Shown in pieces: positions 36,249-48,703 of a stretch of DNA of 64,000 nucleotides. Under the pieces are notes generated by a model that did no database searches, was not told the DNA's origin, and worked only from the letters and a program-made list of their open reading frames with translations. Source of the DNA: Apiospora phragmitis (lineage: Eukaryota; Ascomycota; Sordariomycetes; Amphisphaeriales; Apiosporaceae); assembly GCA_038363925.1 (NCBI GenBank), contig JAQQWL010000002.1:3038001-3102000 (forward strand), in the 5' to 3' direction. Position 1 is the first letter of the stretch. Every line of letters starts with the position of its first letter. The position numbers were made by a program, and so were the translations under genes.

Positions 36249-36788
36249 GCTGGGACGAGAGAGGACATCATCACTTGTAGATAGCGACAAGCTTGGGACA
36301 GTTTGCGGTATACGTTTTGTACATGTGCTTGGATTCTTTATACATAATCATACACGGACGACGTTTAGAGACGACGGTACTCTCAAGTATGTCGTTTTCC
36401 GTACTCCGAATTCCAGATTCAGAGTAAACGCCCTGTCCATGCTTCGTTGCCAACTCCCTGCCTCGTTGCATTGGTGTACAGTGGAGATGCGCATTTCTCG
36501 ACTCTTCTTCGTTTTATCGTTTCTGTGCAGTTTCCAGCCGTCGTGTAGAGAGCCCAGGTAAAGCCGAAAGTCTCAACCCTGTGTAGTGTTTATGGCCGTG
36601 GCAAGTAGCCAGTTCCATTTGCTTTCTTCCGGCGGACGAAGTGTAGCGGGTACACGTTTCAACGGGGGCTTGAAATACTCGAGATCTTTTGTCGCTGCAT
36701 GTGCATTGCCAGTTTGTTCGATACTTCCACCATTTGTCGACATCGTACAGGCAACTTCCTTCTTGTCCATAGTCCTGCCTGCGCCCGT
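36249..36788. other. Intergenic between convergent genes
   Basis: This contains the 3' ends of the secreted-protein gene (+) and mrp10 (-). No gene is seen. Confidence 0.4.
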
Positions 36789-37161
36789 CTACTTCTTCTT
36801 GACGCCGGCGACCCTCTTGTGGAATCGCGACAAATGGTAGTTGATCTCGTCGGTCCGCGGCGGCGACGGCCGGGGCGCATCCATGCAGTTGCGCAGGGCC
36901 TGTTCCATCTGCGCGCAGCCGGAGGTGTTGTATCCCGACGAAGCCCAGCAGGCTACCAATCTCAAGGTTAGTAGGCGGTTCCCCTCCTGAAGACACCAGC
37001 TGCTAGATAACTCGGCCGGTAAAGAGAAAGTGAAAAGGTTGTTACGTACCGAGGACGGAGGACATGAGCTGCATGCAAGGCCGCTCGGCCTGCTTGTTGG
37101 GGTTCTTGACGCGCAGCACCCGCACGGGCGGCAGACGGATGGGTTTCTGGGCGCCCGACAT
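36789..37161 (-). CDS. mrp10: Mitochondrial small-subunit ribosomal protein Mrp10 (mS37)
   Basis: Two exons, with an intron at 36953-37049 (GTACGT donor, TAG acceptor), encode 91 residues. The protein starts 'MSGAQKPIRLPPVRVLRVKN' and carries the twin CX9C motif of the CHCH fold: Cys-MQLMSSVLA-Cys across the splice junction and Cys-AQMEQALRN-Cys downstream. The tail 'NINYHL'-like 'EINYHLSRFHKRVAGVKKK' is typical of the family. Mrp10 is imported through the Mia40 disulfide relay and assembles into the mitochondrial 37S ribosomal subunit. Length and motifs agree with fungal homologues. The gene is convergent with the secreted-protein gene and lies about 650 bases beyond the 3' end of rtt106. 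Confidence 0.93.
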
Positions 37162-37808
37162 GATGAGGCCCTGGCTTTTCGCAGCTTGGTTGGGGATGAT
37201 GCTGAGAATGGGCAATGGGACGGATAGAGAGGTCGAGGTGGGTGTGGTGGTGAAGCTATTCTACTTCTACTTCTGCGCAACGCAGCCGAACGACGGACGG
37301 GTCGACCTCAATTGAATTTTCGGGTCTCGGCTTCTTGGGCGCCATCCCGCACCGGTGACATGGACCGTGCGCTCACCCATGCCCGCCATCCCTCCTCCCC
37401 CCCTTTCCCTCTCTTCCGGCTCCAAAGTTCTATCCCATCGGTAATGTAATCACAAGCAAATAGGCCAAGTATGGGTGTGCGCATAAATTGGAAGATATTA
37501 AATCCCAGGATAACCTCTATTAGATGTATAATATTGCACATGATGTACTATCATCGTCGTACTTAATCATACATATAGTAGTATCTGAGTGCGCTGTTCC
37601 CATGACTCCCCCCGTGGTAGGAACCAATACATTTCCAGACATAGCCATTGTCTTTCCCGTTGCCAATGCAAAGCGCTGAAACTCTTATGCGGACGAGAAT
37701 GGTAACGTATCGTATACACGCTGAATAACATCGGCCGCCAGATGAAGAAGCCTCCGAGTCTCCGTCTGTGTCTCCTTTCTCTCTAAGTCAACAATAGTGT
37801 CGGGTCAC
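37162..37808. other. Intergenic, mrp10 promoter and rtt106 3' end
   Basis: This separates two leftward genes. It has an AT-rich centre at about 37440-37600 and a pyrimidine-rich stretch next to the mrp10 start. No further gene is seen. Confidence 0.45.
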
Positions 37809-39158
37809 TTAAGCTTCATCTCCATCGCCTTCTTCATCCATTTCATCACCTTCTGCGTCGTCGTCATCGTCGTCATCATCGCCTTCTGAGCTTGCGCCGG
37901 ACCCGTCACTATCCGCGTCGCTTCCAGGATCGTAATCCTCCTCGTCCTCATCCTCATCGTCTTGTAATTGCTGTTCCAGCTTCGCAGCTCTTTCTAGCTC
38001 CGTCAAGCCGTCATCCTCTGCATCACCGTTGGCCTCCCTGTCGGCGCCCTTCTTGCCGCCCTTTGCGTTCTCCGCAAGCTGCATTTTTGCCTTCCGCTGG
38101 TCCGCCATACTCCTATCCTGCAAACCGTGCTTCGCGACGTACTTTTCATTGATGCCGCCGTAGTCCTCTTGGTCAATCATGGCGAACTCTACCTCTTCTG
38201 TCGCCTCGGTGTCCCCTCCCTCACCCGTGAAAATTTCCACCACCATGTTGAATGTCCGTTGCAAGACACTTGTGTAGCTGATAGCCGCGATGCGGTCTAG
38301 CGGGATGAACATCAAGGGCTTCTTGAAACCCCAGAGGATGCCATTTTCGAGGAAGAACAGAAAGCCATCCTTAGAGCCCCGGAACGCCTTCACGTGTACT
38401 GCCTTCTCTTTCGGCCTGTGTGACTGTTTTACGAGGCTGTGAAATTTGGCGGGGTCGGCAGACACGACATGAACGCCTTTGGAGCCTGCTTGCAGGCACT
38501 TGTTGATTGCCCAGTGGAACAGTGTACTGTACGAGTCCGAGACGGCAGAAGCCGCACTGGCGTTCGGGCCACCTATCGCGCCAGGCTTCGGCGCGCCCGC
38601 CGAAACCGTGAAGACCAGGGGTTCTGTTTCCGAGGTTGTAGAGTTTTTCGAGAGGGAAGATAGGTACGAGTTGGGCGGAAACAGGACGTAGTTGTGCTGC
38701 ACTTGCGTCTTCTCGGGGACGGGAATGTAGAAGGCATATTCGATGTCCTTCCAGGCGTAGATCATGCCGGCGACGGGCGCGGTGGTGTTCGGGAATCGAG
38801 CGTACAGATGCTGGGCCGTGAAGCACAGGTCAAACTTTTTGCGCTGGGGCACCGAGACCGAGACTTCTTTTACTTCGAGCAAAATGCTCTCGGAGGCGAC
38901 ATCGGCGCTCGAGGCGGTAGCTGTGCCATTGGTAGGGGCGCCATTCTTGCTAGTGCTAGGCTCTATGTCGACGCGACGTCGCTTGAGGGCAGGCTCTGAG
39001 GATGAAGGATCGCCAATCTGCTCGTAAACGAAGTCGGCGATGTTGTTGAATAGTTGGACCCTCGAGGGGTCATTGGCAGCCTTCTCGATCCCTTTCAGAA
39101 TGTCAGGTCTAGACTTGAAGACGACACCAAGCTTCTGGGTGTCTAGTCCGCCAGACAT
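37809..39158 (-). CDS. rtt106: Histone chaperone Rtt106
   Basis: A single exon encodes 449 residues with the layout of Rtt106, the histone H3-H4 chaperone acting in replication-coupled nucleosome assembly and silencing. The N-terminal helical part ([20 protein letters not shown]) is followed by a nuclear-type basic patch '[12 protein letters not shown]' at about residues 58-69. The tandem PH-like core includes '[19 protein letters not shown]', '[10 protein letters not shown]' and '[33 protein letters not shown]'. The tail is a long acidic run of Asp/Glu/Ser typical of histone chaperones. Pob3, which shares PH folds, was considered, but it is longer and begins with an SSRP1-type domain absent here. 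The gene is divergent from vfa1. Confidence 0.93.
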   Translation of the reverse strand: MSGGLDTQKLGVVFKSRPDILKGIEKAANDPSRVQLFNNIADFVYEQIGDPSSSEPALKRRRVDIEPSTSKNGAPTNGTATASSADVASESILLEVKEVSVSVPQRKKFDLCFTAQHLYARFPNTTAPVAGMIYAWKDIEYAFYIPVPEKTQVQHNYVLFPPNSYLSSLSKNSTTSETEPLVFTVSAGAPKPGAIGGPNASAASAVSDSYSTLFHWAINKCLQAGSKGVHVVSADPAKFHSLVKQSHRPKEKAVHVKAFRGSKDGFLFFLENGILWGFKKPLMFIPLDRIAAISYTSVLQRTFNMVVEIFTGEGGDTEATEEVEFAMIDQEDYGGINEKYVAKHGLQDRSMADQRKAKMQLAENAKGGKKGADREANGDAEDDGLTELERAAKLEQQLQDDEDEDEEDYDPGSDADSDGSGASSEGDDDDDDDDAEGDEMDEEGDGDEA

Positions 39159-39977
39159 GATGGCGGGAGGAAATCAAGGTATGTGTCCCCGGATGTATTT
39201 CGTCATTCAGAGTGCGAAGAGGGAATAGATGGCCCAAGGTGGTGGTGTATTTGGCAAGAAAGACAGACTAGATTGATCTGCTTCTTCGGCTCGTTTAAAT
39301 CAATGGCTTGGGCGGGAATATAATTCAGGCAAGGCTGCAGAAATGTAACAAGTGGTTGTCCTTGCCGCGCGCCAATGACGGAATTGTTTGATGGTGTCTT
39401 GGCTCCTTATCAGGGGGGCCTTCTTTATCTTAGGAGGTCAGCTATCCTTTAGTTCAATTGACCTTGAACCTCAATTACTGTCGTCACTTACACCTACGAT
39501 ACAAGATACCAGGACCACACACTAGAAGCAAACAACTGGTGAGTAGTTGCTCCCTGCTATATTAAATAAAGCCTCCTCTGATAGTGAAATACTGCTTTTA
39601 TTTTACCAGTACTTTTCCAAGGTTCCCTGAACCATATCCCGTTGGACGTCCGTCCTATTGGAGAATGTTGAAGAATATTGGACGTTGGTCCCTGACTTGA
39701 CTGAGCCCACTAGCCCACCCAAGCTCAGCCCCACCTAGGCTACATAAGTAGCCCAGGGAGCCACGGGGGAGCCACGGCTAAGTCCGTCTGGCGGCCTGAC
39801 ATCCTGACGTCCAAAGCCAAGCCCGCCCTCTTAACGACAGTTTCCAACAACCAACCCAGGAGATTTGGGGGAGACACAGAGCATATAGAACGAGCTTTGA
39901 TTTCGCCGTAAGGTTACAAGCCCGTCTTAATTTCTCTCCCAGTCTATCATTTCTCCAATTTGCCTCTATCCGCAATC
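39159..39977. promoter_or_regulatory. Divergent promoter region of rtt106 and vfa1
   Basis: The 819 bases between the two start codons must carry both promoters. The vfa1-proximal end has a pyrimidine-rich leader. I cannot identify specific factor sites. Confidence 0.6.
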
Positions 39978-40655
39978 ATGTCGCTTCCTAATATCTGGCA
40001 TCACCGGAAGGTCGCCGACTCATCGGCCAAAGGCTGTGACTTATGCTACAAGACAACTACAAGTGTCCTTGTTACTCCAGATAAGCAAGACCACTTCTAT
40101 GTCTGCGCAGCTCATCTGAAGGAGGTTCGCTTCTGCAAGCCCATCGTCGACCAAGCTGCTATCGATGCCAAGAAGCAGAAGGAGAAAGACGATGAGATCA
40201 TTGCTCAGGCCAAGAAGGATTATGACGAGAAACAGCGCAAGAAGAGGGAGGCTGAGAAGGGTGACGACAAAGACTCCAAGGATAAAGATAAGGCCAAGGA
40301 CTCTACGGCCGAGGCAGAGAAAAAGGACGAGTCGAAGCCCAAAGACCAGGTTCGCCAGCTGCCTCACGTAGGAGCCTTATATGAATTCTGTTGACAGGGA
40401 GTAGGACAAGGCCGATTCCGAGAAGGCTTCTCAAGACGAAGAGCCGCGCGTTTTCGAGTTGCAAAGGTTGTCCTGTTTCGCAAACTCCCATCTCTTGTTC
40501 TTAGACTGACTCCGTACAGGACTTTCTACCAGCAGCGACTGAACAAGAAGCGGCAAGCCGAAGAGCGAAAACGGCAAGCTGAGATGTCGCAGCGGAATCG
40601 TGAAAGACTTAGCATTCCGTCATTCTTCCCAGCTGTGCCCAAGGATAACATTTGA
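39978..40655 (+). CDS. vfa1: Vfa1, Vps4-associated protein 1
   Basis: Three exons (39978-40349, 40405-40466, 40520-40655) encode 189 residues. The N terminus MSLPNIWHHRKVADSSAKGC followed by 'DLCYKTTTSVLVTPDKQDHFYVCAAHLKE' is the Cys/His zinc-binding domain of Vfa1, with CxxC and a later CxxH. A long Lys/Glu/Asp-rich coiled segment leads to 'FELQR' joined to 'TFYQQRLNKKRQAE', and the C terminus 'LSIPSFFPAVPKDNI' is the conserved Vps4-binding end. Vfa1 stimulates the AAA-ATPase Vps4 in endosomal sorting. The first intron uses an unusual GTTCGC donor; the alternative GTAGGA site would give a 37-nt intron, which is probably too short. The second intron also has a weak donor (GTTGTC). Reading frames agree throughout. 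Confidence 0.9.
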
Positions 40656-43600
40656 TGTTGACGCCAGCGCTGAAGTCTAGAGACACTTGCGAGTCCATCC
40701 TATCAAAGCCCATCCCCCTATCGGCACCTCCACCACTCGGAAAAGTCCAATGCCCGAGCAGAAAGAAGTATGATGCATGCGACTAGACTGTATCACCAAG
40801 CCCAACTTGCGCTGTCCTCAATATTCTCAGGTGGTGCGCTTCCGCTTGGTAGTGAATTCTACACCTGCCTGTGACTGTGGTTGACAGCATTTGACCATAA
40901 GATACGAGATAGAACTGCTACTGCCCGTTGTTTAGGACGACATCACTACTGGTGCTTCATATGTAGCACTAGCACTCATGACACGTAGCAATGACCCTTC
41001 GACCTCGCATTCTCTTCGAAATCTATAGCTTTCAATCAAGGCCCGATCTTGAGTCTGTAACCGAATGTCGGCTCACATCATGCGAGTCTGTCTTACCGCA
41101 ATGAACCTCGCCTGCCTCTACTACAACTGGTCTAGATAGGGTCACAAGCTTACCGCTGCCAAGTAGAAAAGAAGGGTGACGGTGCGCTTATCTTTTACAA
41201 CATCGATGGTTTCTAGGCGACGGCGTATCGCAGCCTTTGATATCGTTCTGGGGTCGGCTGATTGTTTGTGGCAGTTCGACCACGGCCTCGACCAGCAGTA
41301 GCCAGCTATTCTGCAACCCTATTTCCATGCACAAGTATTTATCAATACTGCTCAAAAGGCCAGAATCTCACCGGAATCATCAACCTCCATGGCATTCTGA
41401 CCACACCTCTTGTTCTGGCCCCTTCAGCCCGTGGACTTTGCGCACTCTAAAAAGACTAGTGCTTATCCTTCGCATAAGCACAAGCGACCACCACATATTC
41501 GACGTTACCTTGAGCAATGAGACGGGGTCTGTTGGGTATATTAGGCTGCGCCGCCAATGGTTCTACGGCTTTTTGGTTGGGTGTTGCATGCGCGCTCCGC
41601 AAAGGTATCGGGTGACAAGGCATCGTCGCTTCTGCAGATCATGGATCAACATTTATCGACGCCAGTTTCCCGAGTCGGCCACCAACAAGTGCTGCAAGTA
41701 TGCGGCAACCGGGTACCTTCGTCCCGCAATACGACACAGGGTTCCGCAGGACATGCCATCTGCGGACGATACAGCAGGCCATTTCCCTTCGCTTTGCTGC
41801 AAGTTGACTGCCTGGCCAATATTCCCGCGGTCCTTCTCTCACGCTTCCTCTAACACGTCAGCCAAAGACCCGTACTATGTGTCTTGTTTGCGGGATACGA
41901 CACTGTCAGCGGCTTATTACTAGATGGGTGTCTAACACTATATCATGGAACCCACGGCTTCTCGAATGTCAACAATCCCCGCAGCCCCAGAACGTTACAA
42001 TTATCCTAGCCACGGCCATTGGCTATCCCACCCACCATTAGCCATGCCTCAAGCACGCTCTGGGTAAGGCATCTTAGAGCCAGGCAGATGATGCAGTATC
42101 TGGGACCCCACTATCCACCATTGGCTGAATGACGCTTTGCACGCAGAAGCCGGATGGTGCACTTCCTCACGATGCCCTACGAAAGCTCGGGATATATGGC
42201 GCTGTGAGCTATGTCTGCGGGGGCTATCTGTATCCACGGCGGCACCACGTTCCTAGAACTACAGATAAACTCCAAGTGGAAAAGAGAATGAACTTTTGGG
42301 TCTACCTGCAGCCTATCAAGCATGCCGACCATCTACCTATCAGATTTACGACGATCAAGCACGTCGAGCGTATCCCGTACGAGATACGGAGCCTGAGGTC
42401 AGAGAGGAATGTTGGGCCCGGTGGGGAAAACGGGCACGCCTCAACGGACTCGCATAAGTCCCAACCTCTTCTCCCCAGACACTTTTTGAAGTACATGAAG
42501 CTACCTTGTTGTTTGCCTACATGTACAATATCTGACACGTCAGACCCCAAGCCATGCACAAAACACACATCATCGTCGAGTCACCTCACCTATTCACCCA
42601 TCCACCTCAGCATTTCAGGTGACGGCTTTTCTTACACGATAGTTGGTAGTCTGGATCTATCACGGCCAAATACTCGGTTTCCCGGGATTTATCACTGCTT
42701 TCGACCCTTACTTCCTCGGCTCTAATACGCCGGCCAAGGTCTTCCAGGACAACTTCAAGAAAACGACCAAGTGTGGGTAATATATAGCTGTCCAACAAGA
42801 GACTAGTGCTGATGATAATCGGAATTGACATCAGTAACAAGCAATAATGGCCATCTTCCTTCGATCAACCCCCTGGGGTGTGGCATTGCGAACTGAAGCG
42901 ATTCCCATACCCAGCATACAGCGGGGACGAAGGGTGGGGGTTCGATCCTTCAATGCTGTTTTGAGGTAATGGCATCTCGTCATGGTGTCATCCCACACGG
43001 CTTTCATTGCTATCTACCGACATATCTGGGGTTCGGCCATGGTCAAGAATCTAGGCCAACAAGGTTTTGTGCAACATGAATGGAAGAACCGCAAACTTGT
43101 TCGCCTCCCCTTATACTTGACTGGCCCCTCTATATCATTGAATCATTCCAGCTGGTGGGCTTTAGGAATATCTTGCGCTGGGAACGAACTGGCTTTGAGG
43201 ACTCGATGTGCTGCTGTGTGTACATCTCCTTGGCCGCCTCCAAGGAGTAATGGACACAGTATCGGCCTGCACCTACGGCGTGTCGCCGCTCATGGAGGCA
43301 ACAGCTTACAAGATATGCATCTCGGGCTCTTCGGCTGCACCTAACACCATGTGCATCCGGCCTGATCTTAGTTTGACCTGGACGAGTAAGAGTCTTGATT
43401 CGTGCGGCTCTCTCGTTTCGGACATGGCCTACTCAACCACATATGCTGGAGGGTAGGGTACCTGTGTGGCTGAAATTGTCAGGAGAGGAGGGCTTTTCAT
43501 CACACCAAACCTGCCGATGTGGCTTACACCATGTATCGTCACGCGTTTCAGGCGGGCGCCTTCCTTTCAATCGGGGCTGCGTGCGTCGTCATCACGAGCG

Positions 43601-46600
43601 CTCGCAGGGAGCCCGACTTCGGAAGCGTTCTCCGGTGTAGTACCGGCACGGGGGTATGTACTGGCCTTCCCAGTTATCCCAGCCACTGGCCGCCGACACG
43701 ACTCTTGTCTCTTGCTGTCTTTCGGTGAATAATCGGTTTGAGACCCAGGGAGATCCCCCCTGGCCCCCTTTAGCTTAGCGGCAGGCATCAATGCCCCCCC
43801 ATGGTGCTACAAATCCCGATGCCTTCGGAAGCACCGCTGTGAGGGCGGGGGTCAGATCCCGGCTCCTTGCTTCGGGGTTCGGATCCTTGCCCAGTATGGA
43901 GTGCAGCAGTACCTGCTTCTATAAAGTGAAAAAAGTGCTCCAAGATTACTATGTTCGGTATCCATCAATGGAAAGTTCTATCATATACTCGATACTTGGC
44001 AGTCTACATATTCCGATTGGGACCTGATCATTGTGTTCATTTATGGCCTGCCGGGGCTTTTTACATTCACCCTTGACGGACAAGCAAGCCGCCGCCCCTG
44101 GCTTGCCTAGCTTCTTCCCTTGACCGAACAAGCAAGCAAACACACCTTACGTTCGATTCCACCTGTTGCGCTTATTTTTATTTCATTTTTGTTTCAGTCT
44201 CCTTCCCATGCTTGTTTGTCTGTCAGTAGGTCTTTCTTTCTTTCTTTTCTTCCTTGGCTTACCGAGCCCAGGCCCCCAGAGGCCGCACCGGCAGCCCGCA
44301 CCTAGATTAGGCATAGCAGCCGAAAAAGGAAACAGGGCAGTTACAAGTAACACAAGTCTGGCACACGGGCGGCGGCGGCGCCGCCACATGCCGCATATAG
44401 ACAATTACACAATAGTGCAAACTCAGTCCATCATCCTTGCCCTCCATGTTCTCCTGGTGAAGCTATGTCCTAAACGGGGTATCGGGGCGAGAGCAGGGTG
44501 CGGAGGGTGACACAAACACCGCAGCGGCCCGATAAATAGAGGAAGCGTAATACTCTACGCAATTTGGGCAAGGCCATCGTGGACTCTCGGGCAGCCGATG
44601 CCCAAGAAATTACCCAATGTAAAGCCCTTAAAATAAGTTTCGCGCTGCCAAGAAAAGGACACATAGTGGCGGTTTCTTGTCAGAACCAAGTATACTGCAA
44701 ACCATTTGTCCCTATGTCCACTCAGGGAGAGAGGATGAAAGTGCCTCTGGCGCAAAAGGCGCACCGATACGGGCGTCCTTGTTCTATAGTTGCAATGTAA
44801 CAAACATGACCCTGGGTTTGTTGCTTGCCACGATGCTTCGAAAGGGATAAGTTGCATAGCATACCATCCGCCGGCCTCGCCGAGGACCCGCCGCTTTCCC
44901 TTTCGGAAGGATGGATCATCGACTGCTGCCGACATGCCCTGTTTCCCGTGGGATCAATGACAGCAATCTTGGTTTACTCCGTGTAACATAAATTTCCATA
45001 TATAGCCTTGCCCCTTGTAAATGGAAACGATGGATCTCCCGCCCGAGTCCCCCACGGGCAAATCCTTCCAAAGGCCTGACATATACCTAAAATGGCAAAA
45101 TCCCACAGGTAGCTGGGTAGGGCTGACTGATGATGCGGCATCAATGCGTCGGCCGGACTGACCTGCGGTAATTTGGTTTCATGCCCATGACGCGCGCCAA
45201 CTTTAGGCACCATCCAAAAGCCGTGGTTGCAAATGCAGCGGTTACAGGAGCAACGTGACGAGTCGTCCTGCCAAGTCACGCCCGCGTCGGTCCAGTTGCC
45301 AAGCTTCCAGGGGCCAGGGTAGAAAGAGCTCGCTCGCTCCGGTTCATACATAGCGCCAAGAAGCGGCATATCTCGATGAGCACCGATAACGAGCGTCTGT
45401 CTGTATGCCTGTCCAGGGGTATTGCCCCAAGAGGAACGCCTGGCGAATCTCTTATTCGAGGCATGCCGGCCACAAATCGCGGGGGCCTGCGAGTTGAATC
45501 CTGATTCTTCCGGCAACCGGCAAAGGACTCCCTTCGCCTGCTGGATGTCGATCTGTTCACGGCAAATACGAGATGACTGCTGCAGCAAACAGGACCAACA
45601 TGCATTCAGCATCTTAATCCCGGGACTCTGCATTACCCTGCAAGATAGTATATGATTCGAATGCAGCGTTCTGTAGTGTTCCTACCGGATGGTCCGGTCG
45701 CCTGTCCCCAGCCGTGATGACTGGGCCTCATACGATAGACGACACAAGCATTCATTCTCTTGGCGAAGGATTCTCACCCGGTCAACTAACTTAGGAAAAA
45801 CTCTACCACAAAGTTCCTCCTAGTTTAGGTTGACATAAGCCCAAAGCGGTAGTGGCTTCGTGGATCCCTTCATGGCGGTGGAACGTCACAAATGGCTTCA
45901 AGGAGTTTGATCGTTTTATCCAATCATTACTTAGGGCAAACCGCCATGTATTCCAGACGTAGAACGGCCTGGTAGTGGCTGCTGTCATGTCGGATTTGTT
46001 GCCTATGCGAACCCGAGGTATGAACATTTCCATTCTATGGAACCAATGCAGACCTTCTGAGTCAGCAAACATCCGATGATGTAGTGGTCGGTCATTTTAC
46101 GCCCAGCTTGAATGTGTGGACAAGGCATAGATATGCCCTTAGTCTTTATCGTTAGCAGTTGAGTCAAACAAATGCTGACAAGGCACATTGTCTCAATCGT
46201 ACTCGCGCCGCTTGCCAATCCCAGCCTCACAGTGATTTGGCCGCAATGGAACAACACATATGGGACTTTACGTCTCAGGGAGGCTATGCCAGCCACTTTC
46301 GATATCGCGGGGGTACTGCACGGTCAAGTAAAGGATTCCGTGGACCATGGGGAAAGATAAGCCCTAGCATAGAGATGTCGGCGGAACTATCCGGGTGTGG
46401 TGCCGTCAGCCGAGTACGGAGGTGTTGAGTGTGACAGATAATTGATCACAGTTGACCAGTCATCAAGACGATGATCGATCAATCCACCGCGTGAGGTTGG
46501 CAGAGAGCACAAGGCGTGCAAATAGCGATGCCGAAGGAATACGTTAATGACATAGGCAACGAGGTTATTACTGTCATCAGCGGGGAAAGAGGAGCTTGGA

Positions 46601-46732
46601 TCACCAGTCCAACGTCAGCAGTCAACTGTAGTGTAGTTTTTTGCAGCCTCTGCCGTCTGCATGTAAGATGGGAGGATTCATGCGGGCTGACTGGCTTGGA
46701 AGCAGATCACTATTTTCTATTTATTGCAGCGT
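40656..46732. other. Gene-poor region, possibly holding a decayed gene
   Basis: Six kilobases without a supportable gene. The longest frames, 41237-41923 (+) and 44974-45633 (-), lack domains and intron logic. Two short patches at 41880-41935 and 43155-43205 (+) recall cytochrome P450 motifs but are far apart and separated by stops. The base mix is heterogeneous. Confidence 0.4.
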
Positions 46733-47946
46733 TTATAGGTTGCCGCTCCGGGGAGGCATGCGGATGGACGATCCGGCAGAGCGATCAGACTCGTCAACTG
46801 CGCTTCGTTTCAGCGAGAAGGTCGGACACACCCACTCGCGACAGCTACACCTCAACCCTTGCCACGCAAATCGACCAACTTGGGCGGAGCATTTGGGGTT
46901 GGGACAGTTGAGGCGCCCCTCAAGCGCCCCATGTTCGAGTGCTGGCCGCATCCACGACAGCGTTTCCACGAAGATGTGCCCACAGGGTGCAGTTTTCTTC
47001 GCCTCGTTGCCTGTACCGTTATGGTCTACGATGAACTTGGAGTTGGCCAGTACTCGGCGGCACATCTTGCATCTCAGCTCTTTCTGCTCATCCTTTGATG
47101 CTGTCGGCGCGGCCGCCGCTGGAGTCTCGTCTTCAAAGCGAATCCACTCAGGTTCAGGGGCCATATGCGCAGCTCTCGATTCTTTTAACTTCCGGTCATA
47201 GAGCCATTTCTGATAGATGGGATGACTTTCGACGGCCCCGTCGCTGTCTGCAGGGCAGCCCATCTCCCACCACAACTCAAGCTGCCACATGAAGCCCGAG
47301 TTCGGTTGAGCAATGGGTCTTGCTTCCTTTACACCCTTCAGGGCTTGGGCAACCGCGTCTGTTGCCGTCTCCCGCCGTTGAGCAGTAGACATGGCTGATG
47401 CATCGAACTGCTTTCCACCGTAACGATGTGGGTATTTGTAGAGGAGATAAGCTATCGCACAGCTTACCGACCGAGACTTGCCCATGGCACAATGCACAAA
47501 GACCGAACCAGGGGAATTTTCCGTATTTTCCTGCTCACTTGACGCCGACCCGGGCGGATATAGACCGCGGTCAATAAAGCGCACAGCGGACGGGAAGTGG
47601 ACGAGCAGGTCTTGGTCTTCCATGTCGTCCACGTCGATACTCAAATGCTGAAACTTTTTGGCCTCCTCGCCCCAGCCCTCAAACGAGTAATTGATGACGG
47701 AAAGTACATGGTTGATATTCTTCCCCTCGAAGGCATCAGCTTTCCTCAGGGCAAAGATCCTGTTCGTTGTCAGTGTCCGTCATTGCTGCAGGTAATGCAG
47801 ATGCAGGCATGTTGCAGTCACAATCGCATGGCCGGAAATTGTGCATGGCAATGGAATAGATATGATAGCTCGATGAAATGCCAATGCAGAATTGCTTACC
47901 CTCCTACATAGAGATTGTCCTTGCCGGGTATCCTGTCGAGCGCCAT
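46733..47946 (-). CDS. yvh1: Dual-specificity phosphatase Yvh1
   Basis: Two exons, with an intron at 47760-47899, encode 357 residues. The short first exon (MALDRIPGKDNLYVG) joins 'IFALRKADAFEGKNINHVLSV'. The phosphatase loop is 'VFVHCAMGKSRSVS', the HCx5R signature with catalytic Cys and Arg, preceded by 'IDVDDMEDQDLLVHFPSAVRFI', which carries the general-acid Asp. The C-terminal zinc-binding region has the expected Cys/His set ('LRCKMCRRVLA', 'APCGHIFVE', 'LNCPNPKCSAQVGRFAWQG', 'CSCREWV'). Yvh1/DUSP12 helps release Mrt4 during cytoplasmic maturation of the 60S subunit, a role carried by the zinc domain. An extra Cys follows 'REWV'. Length and order match the fungal family. Confidence 0.95.
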
Positions 47947-48675
47947 GGTGGTTGGTGACTGGGGGTTTGAAGAAAGGTCAGTACATATGCGCCTAGCTCC
48001 TAGATTGATGCTGACTAGAACAAGTACATGGCATCTGCTTTCTGGGCAGACATGACAGATCAATTACATAGGAACAAGGGCGCGTGACTGAGAATCAACG
48101 GCGTCAATCCAGTTGTTTCGCCGTGGCTGCCTGCGGTAATTCGATGGCGAATCAACGACCGCTTTGATACAGGCAGGCTCTCTCAGCTTCCCTTGGGCAA
48201 AGGTACAAGTTGTTTGCTTACCTGCTTTAGGGTATATTCTATGTTAATTGTCGAGGAGTAATTGAGAGTAAGCAAGCCTTACTTACGCCTTGGATAAGTT
48301 TTTGGTTTCTTTCTGCCTCCAGTCCTTCTCGCTAGGTTACTTGCCGAAGCAGGTACGTACCTGGAAGTATGAGGTAAGGTCTGGTAGGTAGCCTTGACCT
48401 TCCTTTTACCCCTCGTCAATCGTAGCGGGGCAGCTGGACGAGTAGTAAGTAGGGCTGAATCATGTGATGAGCCAAAAACTTTGGTCCAATCGCAACGGCA
48501 TAAGGCGAGGCGACAGGAAAACAGTACGAGTAACGATGTAGTCTCGTTAACGCCGTACATCGGCTGTCAGTGATGCAGAGCGCTGATACCATACATCCTG
48601 TTCGTATTGCTTTAGGACGGAGAAATGAGATGCAAGGCGTGAATCATACAATTGATTGCTCACCCCTCTCTCTGC

Positions 48676-48703
48676 CTTGCTTGCGTTAGCTAACGCAAGC
48701 AAG
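48676..48703. repeat. 28-bp perfect palindrome
   Basis: Two 14-base arms meet without a spacer at 48689/48690 (centre GTTAGCTAAC, outer ends CTTGCTTG and CAAGCAAG). The right arm merges into the AAGC-type tandem repeat that follows. Confidence 0.95.

Noticed and set aside
41237..41923. 228-codon open frame
   Set aside because: The composition is rich in Cys, His and Arg with no domain. It is more likely a chance frame or part of a decayed gene than a coding gene.
42925..42965. tRNA-like B-box sequence GGTTCGATCC
   Set aside because: The T arm can be paired only with wobbles, and no matching A box or acceptor stem lies upstream.
43760..43880. A-box-like TAGCTTAGCGG followed by B-box-like GGGTTCGGATCC
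   Set aside because: The spacing and stems do not fold into a cloverleaf.
44974..45633. 219-codon open frame on the minus strand
   Set aside because: No family resemblance, intron structure or conserved motif is visible; overlapping frames of similar quality exist.
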